From positions 1-64,000 of the forward strand of contig QMIW01000021.1 in the NCBI GenBank assembly GCA_024434165.1: a stretch of 64,000 nucleotides of DNA, in the 5' to 3' direction. Below the pieces are notes generated by a model. The model was not told where the DNA came from. It saw only the letters and a list, made by a program, of their open reading frames with translations, and ran no database searches. Within the stretch, counting starts at the first letter, position 1; each line of letters starts with the position of its first letter. Position numbers and translations under genes: made by a program. This document shows, one piece after another, positions 51,008-58,833 of this stretch. Source of the stretch: Chloroflexota bacterium. Its GTDB lineage: Bacteria > Chloroflexota > Anaerolineae > Anaerolineales > Villigracilaceae.

Positions 51008-52017
51008 CTTTTTTTCCGTTTAATGGTATCCATGTATTGTCGAACTGCCTTGCGGGTTGTAAACCAGTTCCGTCCGCGTTTGGCTGCTTCGATGCGCCCC
51101 AGGCGCGCCAAAAGGCTGAGGTACTCCTGCGAATACGGAGTCGCTTGCGCAGCCTCGGCAAGCGAAAGCCATGTTTCCTCCTTCTTCGGCTTCTCCACCT
51201 GCGTGCCGGCAGCCTCAAGATAAAACATCAGACTCCGTTCCGCCGCCCTGCCGACAAAATTAACAAGCGGTTTTTCCCTGCCGTTATCGGCAAGGGAAAG
51301 TACGCGGTAATAGGCTTGACGGTCTGTCCGCAAAATAATGGCGGGAGGATATCCATGCTGCATAAGCAGCAGGTTCATCACAAGCCGTGCAGTACGTCCG
51401 TTCCCATCCACAAACGGGTGGATGCTAAGTAGTCGGTCATAAGTTTTTAGAAAACAAATTCCTGCTCATGCCGCCGTCCTCGGCGGCGGGGACGCCGCCG
51501 GGAGCGTATTTTTGTAAAATTTTTATTTCGACCGACTACTTAACAAGGCGGTGATGAGCCAGCGCCGCGAGAATCACAGGATGCGTATTTTTTCCCGCCC
51601 GGGCAAGCCATTTTCCCCATTCATCCATGCGGCCCGGCACATCCCATGCTTCCGGCGGGGTATGTGCGGCTCCAACGATCCGTACCTGAGAGGTTCGATA
51701 ACTTCCCGCGCTGGCATCGTCAATTTTCGAAAGCACCAATTTGTGAACCTGGCGGACATGAAACGGAGTTATGGTCTCTTCCTGGTCGGCAAGTTTCTCC
51801 ACATATTGAATTGCGTCGCGGTGATTGGTAACTTCAAAATGTTCCCGTAGTGTTTTGCCGCCTATGGTCAAGCCTGTCTCCAATATGAGGCGGGTCTCCT
51901 GAAGCGTAATGGTACTGCCCTCGATGGCGTTGGAGTTGTAAATCCACTCCACCTGGATATGCTCCCGCAGACGGTGCACCACTTTTCAATACGGTCGAGC
52001 AGGCGGGCTTCAAGCAT
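51004..52017 (-). pseudogene. Fic-domain protein, disrupted by a MITE and a frameshift
   Basis: Joined reading gives a Fic protein of about 300 residues: N-terminal EWIYNSNAIEGSTITL (inhibitory-type motif region and Fic helix alpha), then HHRLV | SIHPFVDGNGRTARL, and a C-terminal winged-helix-like part. The Fic core HPFxDGNGR is split: after HHRLV the frame meets a 113-bp insertion and stops at K-stop, and the HPFVDGNGR half has no start of its own. A second lesion is one missing base in the AAAA run near 51983-51986, which shifts MLEARLLDRIEK out of frame. Fic proteins AMPylate targets; this copy cannot. Confidence 0.9.
51428..51540. mobile_element. 113-bp MITE with 11-bp TIRs and TA duplication
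   Basis: Ends AGTAGTCGGTC (51428-51438) and GACCGACTACT (51530-51540) are perfect inverted repeats. TA at 51426-51427 and 51541-51542 is a target duplication; removing one copy rebuilds the Fic reading frame (CTT GTT AGC ATC CAC). TA targeting points to an IS630/Tc1-mariner-type transposase supplied elsewhere. The interior holds a GC-rich GGCGG palindrome like those at 46018-46071 and 57511-57553. Confidence 0.9.
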
Positions 52018-52024
52018 GATGCAC

Positions 52025-52071
52025 CAGTTAATATCGGATAGATGAAGTATTATACCATCCGATATTAACTG
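52025..52071 (-). promoter_or_regulatory. Palindromic promoter/operator of the Fic gene
   Basis: CAGTTAATATCGGAT (52025-52039) and ATCCGATATTAACTG (52057-52071) are exact complements enclosing TATAAT (minus strand, 52049-52054), so a bound repressor would cover the -10. The right arm also includes the pyrF stop codon and could fold as a terminator hairpin after pyrF. Confidence 0.7.
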
Positions 52072-52889
52072 TTTTTTTCCAAATCTCGTTTGACGTGCAG
52101 GATCTGATCGCGTATCTCCGCCGCGGCTTTGCCGGGGTGATCGGCGCGCGAGATGGCGCGGGAAATCGGCAGCAACAGTCCCTTGCCATCGGCGCGCAAA
52201 CCGGATTTCAACGTGATTTCCAGTTCGCCGCCCTGCGCGCCGACGCCGGGCGCAAGGAACCATAAATTGGGCGCGGCGGCGCGGATGTTTGCAACAACTT
52301 GCGGGTGAGTCGCACCGGCTACCAGCCCGATGTTATTTCTGACATTCCACGTTTGGGCAAGCCGCGCAACATGGATGTGCAGCGGCTCGCCGGATGCCAG
52401 CGTCAGGTCCTGCAAATCGCCAGACCCCGGGTTGGACGTTTTGCACAGCAGGAACACGCCTTTCTCCTGATTTTTGATGAACGGGTCAATGGAATCTCTT
52501 CCGAGATACGGATTCAACGTGATGCAGTCCACGCCGAGCGATTCGAACGCGGATTGGGCGTACGCCTCCGCTGTTGACGAAATATCCCCGCGCTTCGCAT
52601 CCAGGACGATGGGGATGCGCGAGCCCATTCGGTCTGATTCTTCTCTGATGGCTTCGATGACCTGCTTCAACGCCGACCATCCCTCCGCGCCGAAGACCTC
52701 GAAGAACGCAGCGTTGGGTTTGAAGGCTGCGGCGTAGCGCGCGGTTTGATGGACGAGATTCAGGCAAAAGGTCCGGGCGGAGGCGGCGGTGGGGCTTGGG
52801 AGGTCGGAGAGGTGCGGGTCGAGTCCCACGCAGAGCAGGGAGGAACAGTCATCCACACGTTTTTCCAAAAAGGAGAAGAAGGTTTCCAT
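52065..52889 (-). CDS. pyrF: Orotidine 5'-phosphate decarboxylase, type 2
   Basis: The 274-aa enzyme converts OMP to UMP. The catalytic motif VLDAKRGDI and the substrate loop FKPNAAFFEVFG are in the arrangement of the type 2 (actinobacterial/archaeal-style) branch. Its stop codon sits in the palindrome that controls the Fic gene. pyrE lies 1.5 kb downstream on the same strand. Confidence 0.96.
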   Translation of the reverse strand: METFFSFLEKRVDDCSSLLCVGLDPHLSDLPSPTAASARTFCLNLVHQTARYAAAFKPNAAFFEVFGAEGWSALKQVIEAIREESDRMGSRIPIVLDAKRGDISSTAEAYAQSAFESLGVDCITLNPYLGRDSIDPFIKNQEKGVFLLCKTSNPGSGDLQDLTLASGEPLHIHVARLAQTWNVRNNIGLVAGATHPQVVANIRAAAPNLWFLAPGVGAQGGELEITLKSGLRADGKGLLLPISRAISRADHPGKAAAEIRDQILHVKRDLEKNS

Positions 52890-52911
52890 AAGGCGTCTCT
52901 GGTTTCAAGAA

Positions 52912-52946
52912 AAGACCCCAAAGGTCTCGAAGACCTTCAGGGTCTT
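52912..52946 (-). terminator. Terminator after the LTD-protein gene
   Basis: AAGACCC (52912-52918) and GGGTCTT (52940-52946) with inner AAGGTCT/AGACCTT form a long stem; on the minus strand TTCTT follows. It ends the LTD transcript just before pyrF. Confidence 0.75.
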
Positions 52947-52950
52947 GGGG

Positions 52951-55416
52951 CTATTCGACAAACGATTTCCATTTGGCGTCCGCGTCGGGGATGAACAGTT
53001 TATCCAGCCAGCCGGTTTTGTCCCAATAAAGCGGATTCCAAATTCCCGCCCCGTAGCCGCGGCATTCAGCGAAGAAGAAATCGGCGGGGATGGTATCGGG
53101 CAGGTCGCAGACGGGCGATTCGGCGTTCCCGCCCGGCGAGGCTGGGACGCTGCCTTCGCGCGTGTTGGTCAGGTTCGGCGTGGGGATGCAGTCGTCGAAC
53201 CAGCCGTCGTCGAAGACGTTGCCGTCGGGCAGGCGGCAGATGGAACGGTCTTCGGCTTTGGCGACAGTGTAGGTGTAGGCGTCGTAGATTTTCCCGTTCG
53301 GAGCGATGAGGCGCACGGTATCGCCGCCGTCGGAGAGCAGGATGTTGGTATCCAAGGCATAGAAGACGATGCGTTCATCCGGTTTCAGGGTGATACTGGG
53401 CAGGGTGTACGGACTGGAACCGCCGTTGGGGTCGTCATCCAGTTTCCAGCCGCTCAGGTTGAGATCAATGGCGGCGAGGTTTTTGATCTCGATGAATTCG
53501 TCGTAGACATCCGTGCGGCCGTCTCCGTTCCAGTCGTAGCCGGGGCGCGGGAGGATTTCGTTGATGATGGGACGCGGGTCAATCCTGATGGTGGGCGGCG
53601 GGAGCGTGCGCGTGGGTGTGCGCGTCTTGGAGGGTGTGGCGGTGGGTGCCGGGGTGTTGCTGCGTTTGGGCGTGCCCATGATGTCGCCGCCGTTCGCGTT
53701 CTTCCCGTTCTTCTTCGTGCCGTTGTTGGTGAACCAGGTACTGTCGTTCTCCGGCGAGACGCCGATCCTTTCCATGGAGCCGTAGGTGGAGGAACTGCCC
53801 TTGGGCCACGAGCCGCCGCTGCCGTTGGCGGTATCTATCACCCGGTTCGAGTTGTCGCGCAGGTACAGGATTTCGCCGCTGTTGGAAAGCGTCCCCGTGT
53901 AGATCTGGTCTGCGGCAATATCGGAGACCGTCCGGTTATCGTCGCGTTCGAGCAGGAAGTATCCGCCGGCGGGGATGACGCCGCTCAATGTGATGCTTGG
54001 CGTTCCATCGTAGGCTCTTAACGTCCAGCCGGTGAGGTTGACATCCCGGTTGCCGGGGTTGTACAACTCGATCCACTCATCGTCGGGGAGGCTGCTGGCT
54101 GTGCCAGCCCAGGCAACCTCATTGATGACGATGGAGCGCATCGGGAAGGTTGTGGGCGTGACGGTGCGGGAGGGCGTGCGGGTGGGCGTGAGCGTGAGGG
54201 TGGCAGTGAATGTGGGCGTGAGCGTGGAAACGAGATTGAAGTTGGGCAAGCCCGGCGTGCCGTGCACGAAATTTCCCGCCGCGTCGTGCGCGGTCCATGA
54301 GGAAGGCTGGTTGTTGGAAACCCAGCCGGAGGCGGTATCCGCCGCGGCGGTCGAGCCGTTGACCAGCCGTTCCATGCTGTAAAAATTCGGGGAGCCGCTC
54401 CCGGCGGGCCAGGCGCCGCCGTCGCTGTTGGCGGTATCCATGACCGTGCCGTCCGGCTTGCTCAGGCGGAGGACATCGCCCGCATCGGAAAGCGTGCCGG
54501 TGTAAATCTGATTTGCAGTGACGTCGCTGACGGTCAGGTCGCGCGCGCGTTCGAGCAGGAAAAACCCTTTGCCGGGGATGACGCCGTTGAGGACGATATC
54601 CACCGAGCCGTTATCGCTGACCAGCCGCCAGCCTGAAATGTCAATCGGCGTGGAGCGGGTGTTATACAACTCGATCCATTCGTCGTTGGCGGTGGCTAAG
54701 GTGCCCGACCATGCTACCTCGCTGATGATGACTTCTCTGGGAACTGGTGTAAACGTGAATGTAGGTGTACTTGTCGGCGATGGAGTAAGTGAAGGAGTGA
54801 ATGTCGGCGTGACATTCAACATGGCATTCTCACTTCTAGGTGTTCCATTAATCAGGTTGCCAGTTGCATCTAATGCGACTCCCGCACCTTGAAAGGTAGT
54901 CCAAGATAAATTGCCATCTGGAACAACTCCAACTCTCTCCATACTACTGGCAGGTGATGTAATCCCAGCTGGCCATGTACCACCATCAGAATTCGCAGTA
55001 TCTACAACGGTACTGTCGGCAGCCAATAGGCTCAGGACTTCGTTAGTGTCATCAAGATTTCCAGTGAATATAAGATCTTCTGTTACATTCGTGACATTGC
55101 TTGGACTACTTACATCATTTTCAAGTAAAAAGTAACCTCCCGCCAAAATTGTTCCCGACAAAATGACATTAGGAGTTCCATCAGCAGCTACGAGGCGCCA
55201 ACCCGTTAAGTCAATGTCAGTTATACCTGGGTTATATAGTTCAATCCATTCATCATCAGGCGATGCAATCGTACCAGACCAGGCGACTTCGTTAATTACG
55301 ATATCTAACGGAGCAGCATAAACTACACTATTTAGCGGACTTACTATTCCGACAAATAAAGTTACGATTGAAAAGATTATAGCGTGCCTAATGAGTAGTT
55401 TTTTCTGCATTTTCAC
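52951..55416 (-). CDS. Secreted protein with four lamin-tail domains
   Basis: The 821-aa protein has an N-terminal signal peptide (about residues 1-35, ending VVYAAP). Three similar units follow, each with an LTD domain (INEVAWSGT ... WIELYNP ... LTGWRL ... GGYFLLERD) at about 38-150, 228-340 and 425-540, joined by Thr/Pro/Ser linkers such as TPTFTPSLTPSPTSTP. A fourth LTD domain (about 625-740: FIEIKNLAAIDLNLSGWKLDD) has a different spacing. Start is GTG at 55416 or ATG at 55410. The first unit is visibly more AT-rich than the rest (see findings). It is likely a cell-surface or secreted protein, often found with nucleases; a thermonuclease gene is adjacent. Confidence 0.9.
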   Translation of the reverse strand: MKMQKKLLIRHAIIFSIVTLFVGIVSPLNSVVYAAPLDIVINEVAWSGTIASPDDEWIELYNPGITDIDLTGWRLVAADGTPNVILSGTILAGGYFLLENDVSSPSNVTNVTEDLIFTGNLDDTNEVLSLLAADSTVVDTANSDGGTWPAGITSPASSMERVGVVPDGNLSWTTFQGAGVALDATGNLINGTPRSENAMLNVTPTFTPSLTPSPTSTPTFTFTPVPREVIISEVAWSGTLATANDEWIELYNTRSTPIDISGWRLVSDNGSVDIVLNGVIPGKGFFLLERARDLTVSDVTANQIYTGTLSDAGDVLRLSKPDGTVMDTANSDGGAWPAGSGSPNFYSMERLVNGSTAAADTASGWVSNNQPSSWTAHDAAGNFVHGTPGLPNFNLVSTLTPTFTATLTLTPTRTPSRTVTPTTFPMRSIVINEVAWAGTASSLPDDEWIELYNPGNRDVNLTGWTLRAYDGTPSITLSGVIPAGGYFLLERDDNRTVSDIAADQIYTGTLSNSGEILYLRDNSNRVIDTANGSGGSWPKGSSSTYGSMERIGVSPENDSTWFTNNGTKKNGKNANGGDIMGTPKRSNTPAPTATPSKTRTPTRTLPPPTIRIDPRPIINEILPRPGYDWNGDGRTDVYDEFIEIKNLAAIDLNLSGWKLDDDPNGGSSPYTLPSITLKPDERIVFYALDTNILLSDGGDTVRLIAPNGKIYDAYTYTVAKAEDRSICRLPDGNVFDDGWFDDCIPTPNLTNTREGSVPASPGGNAESPVCDLPDTIPADFFFAECRGYGAGIWNPLYWDKTGWLDKLFIPDADAKWKSFVE

Positions 55417-55419
55417 CAG

Positions 55420-56355
55420 CTAGCCTTCACAGCCGATACCATCCCCGTCCCTATCAAATCTATGGGGGTCAGGCGGTAAAACCTGAAATTGTCTATAAGG
55501 AATGTCTGGACAATCCAAATCTGGAGGTGGAGGTGGAATACAAACTCCTGGATATGACGGATGACAATTGGAACCTGTAGAACCACTGCCAGCAGGGGTA
55601 TTAAGAACTGGAGCAGGGGTCGGTGGTTGCCAAATACCAATTGAGGAATTTTTGGCAGAACTCTCAGCCATTCTTAAACTTTCTTCGCAAGCAATATCAG
55701 GTGGGTAAGCAATAGCCTTTGCGTATCCTTTTTCAACCAATTCATAATTAACAAATGTATTGTCTACAATTATGTATCTGAGGAGTCGTCCATATTGATC
55801 AGTTTCCGAAATGTCTTTGATAAGCATTACTTCTTTTTGAAGAACAAGCTCAGAGTTTTTGGCTTTTGCCTCTGAACTATAAAATTGACCACTTATTTCT
55901 GGCGTATCAATACCTATATATCTAACACTAAAAACCTTTTCATCAAAATAAACTTTTATTGTATCTCCATCTACTACTTCTACTACTTTCGCTACTTCGA
56001 CCTCGTTTAACGGAATACAATCTGCACCCTCAATGTTTTTTGTAACACTAGTTGGCTCTGGTGATAATGTAATGGTGGGTTCTGCGGTGAAGGTTGAGGT
56101 GGGAATTTCCGTTGACGTCGGCAGCGCATTAGCTGTGGATGTGTACGACAAAAAGATACCTGCCTCGGCTGTTAGATATGCGTGAGTATAAATAAGATTT
56201 ACATCCTGTGTTGGTACCGCAGACGACGGGCTAAGAGCAAGCAGACTACAACACGCAGTCGGAAGTAGGCACACCAAGAATACAAGAGAAAGCATCAATA
56301 TCTTGTTAATACCACTTCGTTGCCAAGCAATTTTTATATCATTAATGAACTTCAT
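55420..56355 (-). CDS. Thermonuclease-family lipoprotein with excalibur domain
   Basis: The 311-aa protein has a lipobox-like N-terminus (LLPTAC), a Ser/Thr-rich spacer, an SNase domain (about 120-235: VVDGDTIKVYF, VRYIGIDTPE, DQYGRLLRYI carrying the catalytic Arg/Glu/Arg set) and a C-terminal excalibur calcium-binding motif (FDRDGDGIGCEG). It probably cleaves extracellular nucleic acid. It is 3 bp upstream of the LTD gene, so the two are likely co-transcribed. Base composition is AT-rich compared with the neighbourhood. GAGGATATT precedes ATG. Confidence 0.9.
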   Translation of the reverse strand: MKFINDIKIAWQRSGINKILMLSLVFLVCLLPTACCSLLALSPSSAVPTQDVNLIYTHAYLTAEAGIFLSYTSTANALPTSTEIPTSTFTAEPTITLSPEPTSVTKNIEGADCIPLNEVEVAKVVEVVDGDTIKVYFDEKVFSVRYIGIDTPEISGQFYSSEAKAKNSELVLQKEVMLIKDISETDQYGRLLRYIIVDNTFVNYELVEKGYAKAIAYPPDIACEESLRMAESSAKNSSIGIWQPPTPAPVLNTPAGSGSTGSNCHPSYPGVCIPPPPPDLDCPDIPYRQFQVLPPDPHRFDRDGDGIGCEG

Positions 56356-56551
56356 AATATCCTCCGCTATTATTCGTTGTTAAATGTATCTCCTCACGAG
56401 ATTATATATCGAACTTTTCATGGAAAAGGCACAGGCGTGAATCCGCTCCACACGTGGAACCAGCCGCGGGCGCAGCGTGAAGCGGAGTCTGCACGTGAAA
56501 TTATACCCTTGTCGGGTACGGGTACGCCACCCTGTCATCGGGGAAATAAAA

Positions 56552-56647
56552 TAACCCGAGTTGCTGCCTTGGTTTCAAGAGGCTTCCCTCACCCCAAACA
56601 AGGTTATATCTTCTGGGATGACTTCCCCCTCTCCCGATGGGAGAGGG
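56552..56647. repeat. 155-bp repeat, copy B (left 96 bp only)
   Basis: Ninety-five of 96 bases match 49615-49710. The copy ends abruptly at the CCCTCTCCCGATGGGAGAGGG palindrome, so the right half is missing. It lies just downstream of spoVS. Confidence 0.88.
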
Positions 56648-56693
56648 AAATTAAGGCGGCAGTCCTCCCCAAAGATGACCGTCGCCTTTTCAG

Positions 56694-56966
56694 TTACGAA
56701 CTCGGGTTGCGCGGCTCGATCACCAGTTTGATCGCGGTGCGAACCTTGTCCTCGATTTCCACATCCACAAATTCGGGAACGCAGACCACCTCGATCCCGT
56801 CGTTCTTGAGGTAACTGGAGGCAAGCACCAGCGCTTTTACCGCCTGGTTCACCGCGCCCGCTCCAATGGCTTGCACTTCCGCCCGTTTGTGTTCGCGGAT
56901 GACCCCCGCGATCGCCCCGGCGACTGCAGAGGTACGGGAGTTGGCTGAAACCTTGATCATATCCAT
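56694..56966 (-). CDS. spoVS: Stage V sporulation protein S-type (SpoVS)
   Basis: The 90-aa protein matches SpoVS, a small Alba-like nucleic-acid-binding protein: IKVSANSRTSAVAGAIAGVIR, QAIGAGAVNQAVKALVLAS, and VKALVLASSYL ... KLVIEP. It is found in many non-sporulating bacteria. The start at 56966 has GGGAGG upstream. It lies beside the candidate replication origin. Confidence 0.95.
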   Translation of the reverse strand: MDMIKVSANSRTSAVAGAIAGVIREHKRAEVQAIGAGAVNQAVKALVLASSYLKNDGIEVVCVPEFVDVEIEDKVRTAIKLVIEPRNPSS

Positions 56967-57019
56967 GGCAACCTCCCAAGGTTGGCAAAGTGGGGACAAA
57001 ACTCTCTTGTGGATTCTAC

Positions 57020-57450
57020 AAGATTAATAACCTTGATTCAAGCAGTATATTAGTATGATTATGGATTCGTAATATTAGTAGGGGCTGTGGATAATGTGGA
57101 TAAAACGAATCTGCGCCCAAATATGGGATGACCCGCCCCGCCTCCCGCCAGACTTGCGGTTATCTGCCCGCTTCAAGCCTGGTCCACGCTGTGGGTTTGA
57201 GTTGGATAACTTATCAACATAAAACAGGCAGACCCAAAGCCACTTTTTGAGAATTTTCCATATCTCGGTATGTCGAAAAAGACACCCCCAAATATGGGGG
57301 GATGCTATATTAATTTGTCTGACCGGTTTTCTAAGAAATACCCCTGTTGTCCACAGGGGAGGGGAGTTTTCCACAGTTTATGGGCAGTTATCCACAGAAA
57401 ATGGAATTAGGGAGAGACTGTCATCTAGACAAATGCCCCAAGATATGGGG
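57020..57450. other. Candidate replication origin (oriC): DnaA-box cluster
   Basis: This gene-free stretch has TGTGGATAA twice in tandem (57086-57094, 57095-57103; reverse of TTATCCACA), TTATCAACA (57211-57219), TTGTCCACA (57347-57355), TTTTCCACA (57367-57375) and TTATCCACA (57388-57396). An AT-rich tract at 57021-57085 could be the unwinding region. Three copies of a CCCAA-rATA-TGGG hairpin motif (57116-57127, 57285-57300, 57436-57450) are interspersed. dnaA is not adjacent. The 610-bp gap 56967-57576 contains no gene. Confidence 0.85.
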
Positions 57451-57510
57451 TTGGGATTTGAGATTTCGGATAGCAATAATAGACTTTTTGCAAAAATCAC
57501 TTTTTACCTT

Positions 57511-57553
57511 GCTCAAGGCGGCGTCCCAGCCGCAGTCTGCGGCGGCGGGAGAA
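57511..57553. repeat. GC-rich REP-like repeat before pyrC
   Basis: Twenty-three bases (57511-57533) are identical to part of the insertion in the acyl-CoA dehydrogenase gene (46049-46071), followed by a GGCGGCGGG palindrome. It lies between the candidate origin and pyrC. Confidence 0.85.
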
Positions 57554-57576
57554 CTTATACAAGAGGTCTAATGAAA

Positions 57577-58650
57577 TTAAACGCGGACGTTCCTGCCATA
57601 CCCGGCTTCTGCGAGGATTTTGCCGTCATCGAAGACCGTCCTCCCCCGCAAAACCACCTTGCGGACTTTGCCTTTGACCTTCCAGCCTTCAAAGGGAGTC
57701 CAGCCGCAGCGCGTGAACTGTTCGGCGGCTTTGATTTCGAAGGCGGCGTTCTCGTCCACTTCCACCCAGGTTTCGGGCTGTTCAGGGAGATTGAAGATGC
57801 GGCGCGGGTTGGTGACAGATTTTTGAATAATATCGTCCATCGTCAATCGTCCATCATTCGCAGCGGTGAGTAATAAGGGAAGTAGCGTCTCCAAACCTGG
57901 GAAACCCGGCGGGGGATTTTCGGAATCCTTTTCTTCGAGCGTGTGCGGGGCATGATCGGTGGCGAAGCAGTCAATCACATCGAGGTTTGCCCACAAAGCA
58001 TCCACATCCTTTTGATCTGCCAACCGGGGGCGAACCTCCAAACGCCCCTTCCTCGACCCTCCCCCAATGCCTTTGGAGTTGGGGGAGGGGGAAACGAGGA
58101 ACAGATGCTGGGGACACACCTCGCATGTCACTTTGATTCCCCGTTCCTTCGCGGCTTTGATGAGCAGGATTTCCTCCTTCAACGAAACATGCGCGATGTG
58201 AATGGGACGATCGTAGATGGCGGCAAATAAAATCGCAGCAGCCATCGTGCGGCTTTCGGAGTGCATCACCATCGGCGCGTTCTTCGGGAATTTTTGAAAG
58301 TGCGGGGTCCACAGGGTCATGTCGTCAAGGCGCAGTTCGCCGAAAGTGGAATCAAGATACATCTTCAGCCCGGCAGCCCGGGGGGCGAGCGAAGCGGCGA
58401 TGTCGGCGTTATCCGGTCCTGCGCCGAGGAACTGGGCGTAGTCACAGCGGGCTTTTTGTTTCGCAGCAGCCAGAGCGAGATCGAGCGTTGCGGCGTCGAA
58501 GATGGGCGGTTTGGTGTTGGGCATGGCGAGAATCATGGTCACGCCGCCCGCCAGCGCGGCTTGGGTGGCGGTATCCCAATCCTCTTTGTGGGTTTGTCCG
58601 GGCTCGCGCACATGGACGTGGGGGTCAATTAATCCGGGGAGTTTGAGCAT
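57577..58650 (-). CDS. pyrC: Dihydroorotase
   Basis: The 357-aa amidohydrolase closes carbamoyl-aspartate to dihydroorotate. Metal ligands are in DPHVHVREPG (9-18), a His in MHSES, HIAHVS, and Asp in ATDHAPHT. It is shorter than typical type I enzymes and lacks the segment around the usual carboxylated Lys in places, so it may be a compact variant. The loop FLVSPSPNSKGIGGGSRKG is encoded by a palindromic repeat (next entry); related enzymes have a short GEVRPRLA turn there. Confidence 0.88.
   Translation of the reverse strand: MLKLPGLIDPHVHVREPGQTHKEDWDTATQAALAGGVTMILAMPNTKPPIFDAATLDLALAAAKQKARCDYAQFLGAGPDNADIAASLAPRAAGLKMYLDSTFGELRLDDMTLWTPHFQKFPKNAPMVMHSESRTMAAAILFAAIYDRPIHIAHVSLKEEILLIKAAKERGIKVTCEVCPQHLFLVSPSPNSKGIGGGSRKGRLEVRPRLADQKDVDALWANLDVIDCFATDHAPHTLEEKDSENPPPGFPGLETLLPLLLTAANDGRLTMDDIIQKSVTNPRRIFNLPEQPETWVEVDENAAFEIKAAEQFTRCGWTPFEGWKVKGKVRKVVLRGRTVFDDGKILAEAGYGRNVRV
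58057..58089. repeat. Palindrome inside pyrC
   Basis: CCCTCCCCCAA (58057-58067) and TTGGGGGAGGG (58079-58089) are exact complements around an 11-base loop, read in frame as the PSPNSKGIGGG segment of dihydroorotase. Confidence 0.8.
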
Positions 58651-58833
58651 GAGGCGAGTATAAAATAAAAATGAGAAGAAGAAAACGGAATTGGGGTATG
58701 ATAAGAGCAGCTGACGTATCCAGGAATATCAAACTTTGGGGGAGTTCCGTCCTTACTTGAAGAGTTGGGCCGGAGGACAACACAAACGCAAACCTGGCGA
58801 TTGCTGCCCACATAATCACCCCCGGAGGTTCTC

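Noticed and set aside
57075-57374. ORF within the oriC candidate
   Set aside because: It runs through DnaA boxes and hairpins, has no ribosome binding site and no protein-like composition.
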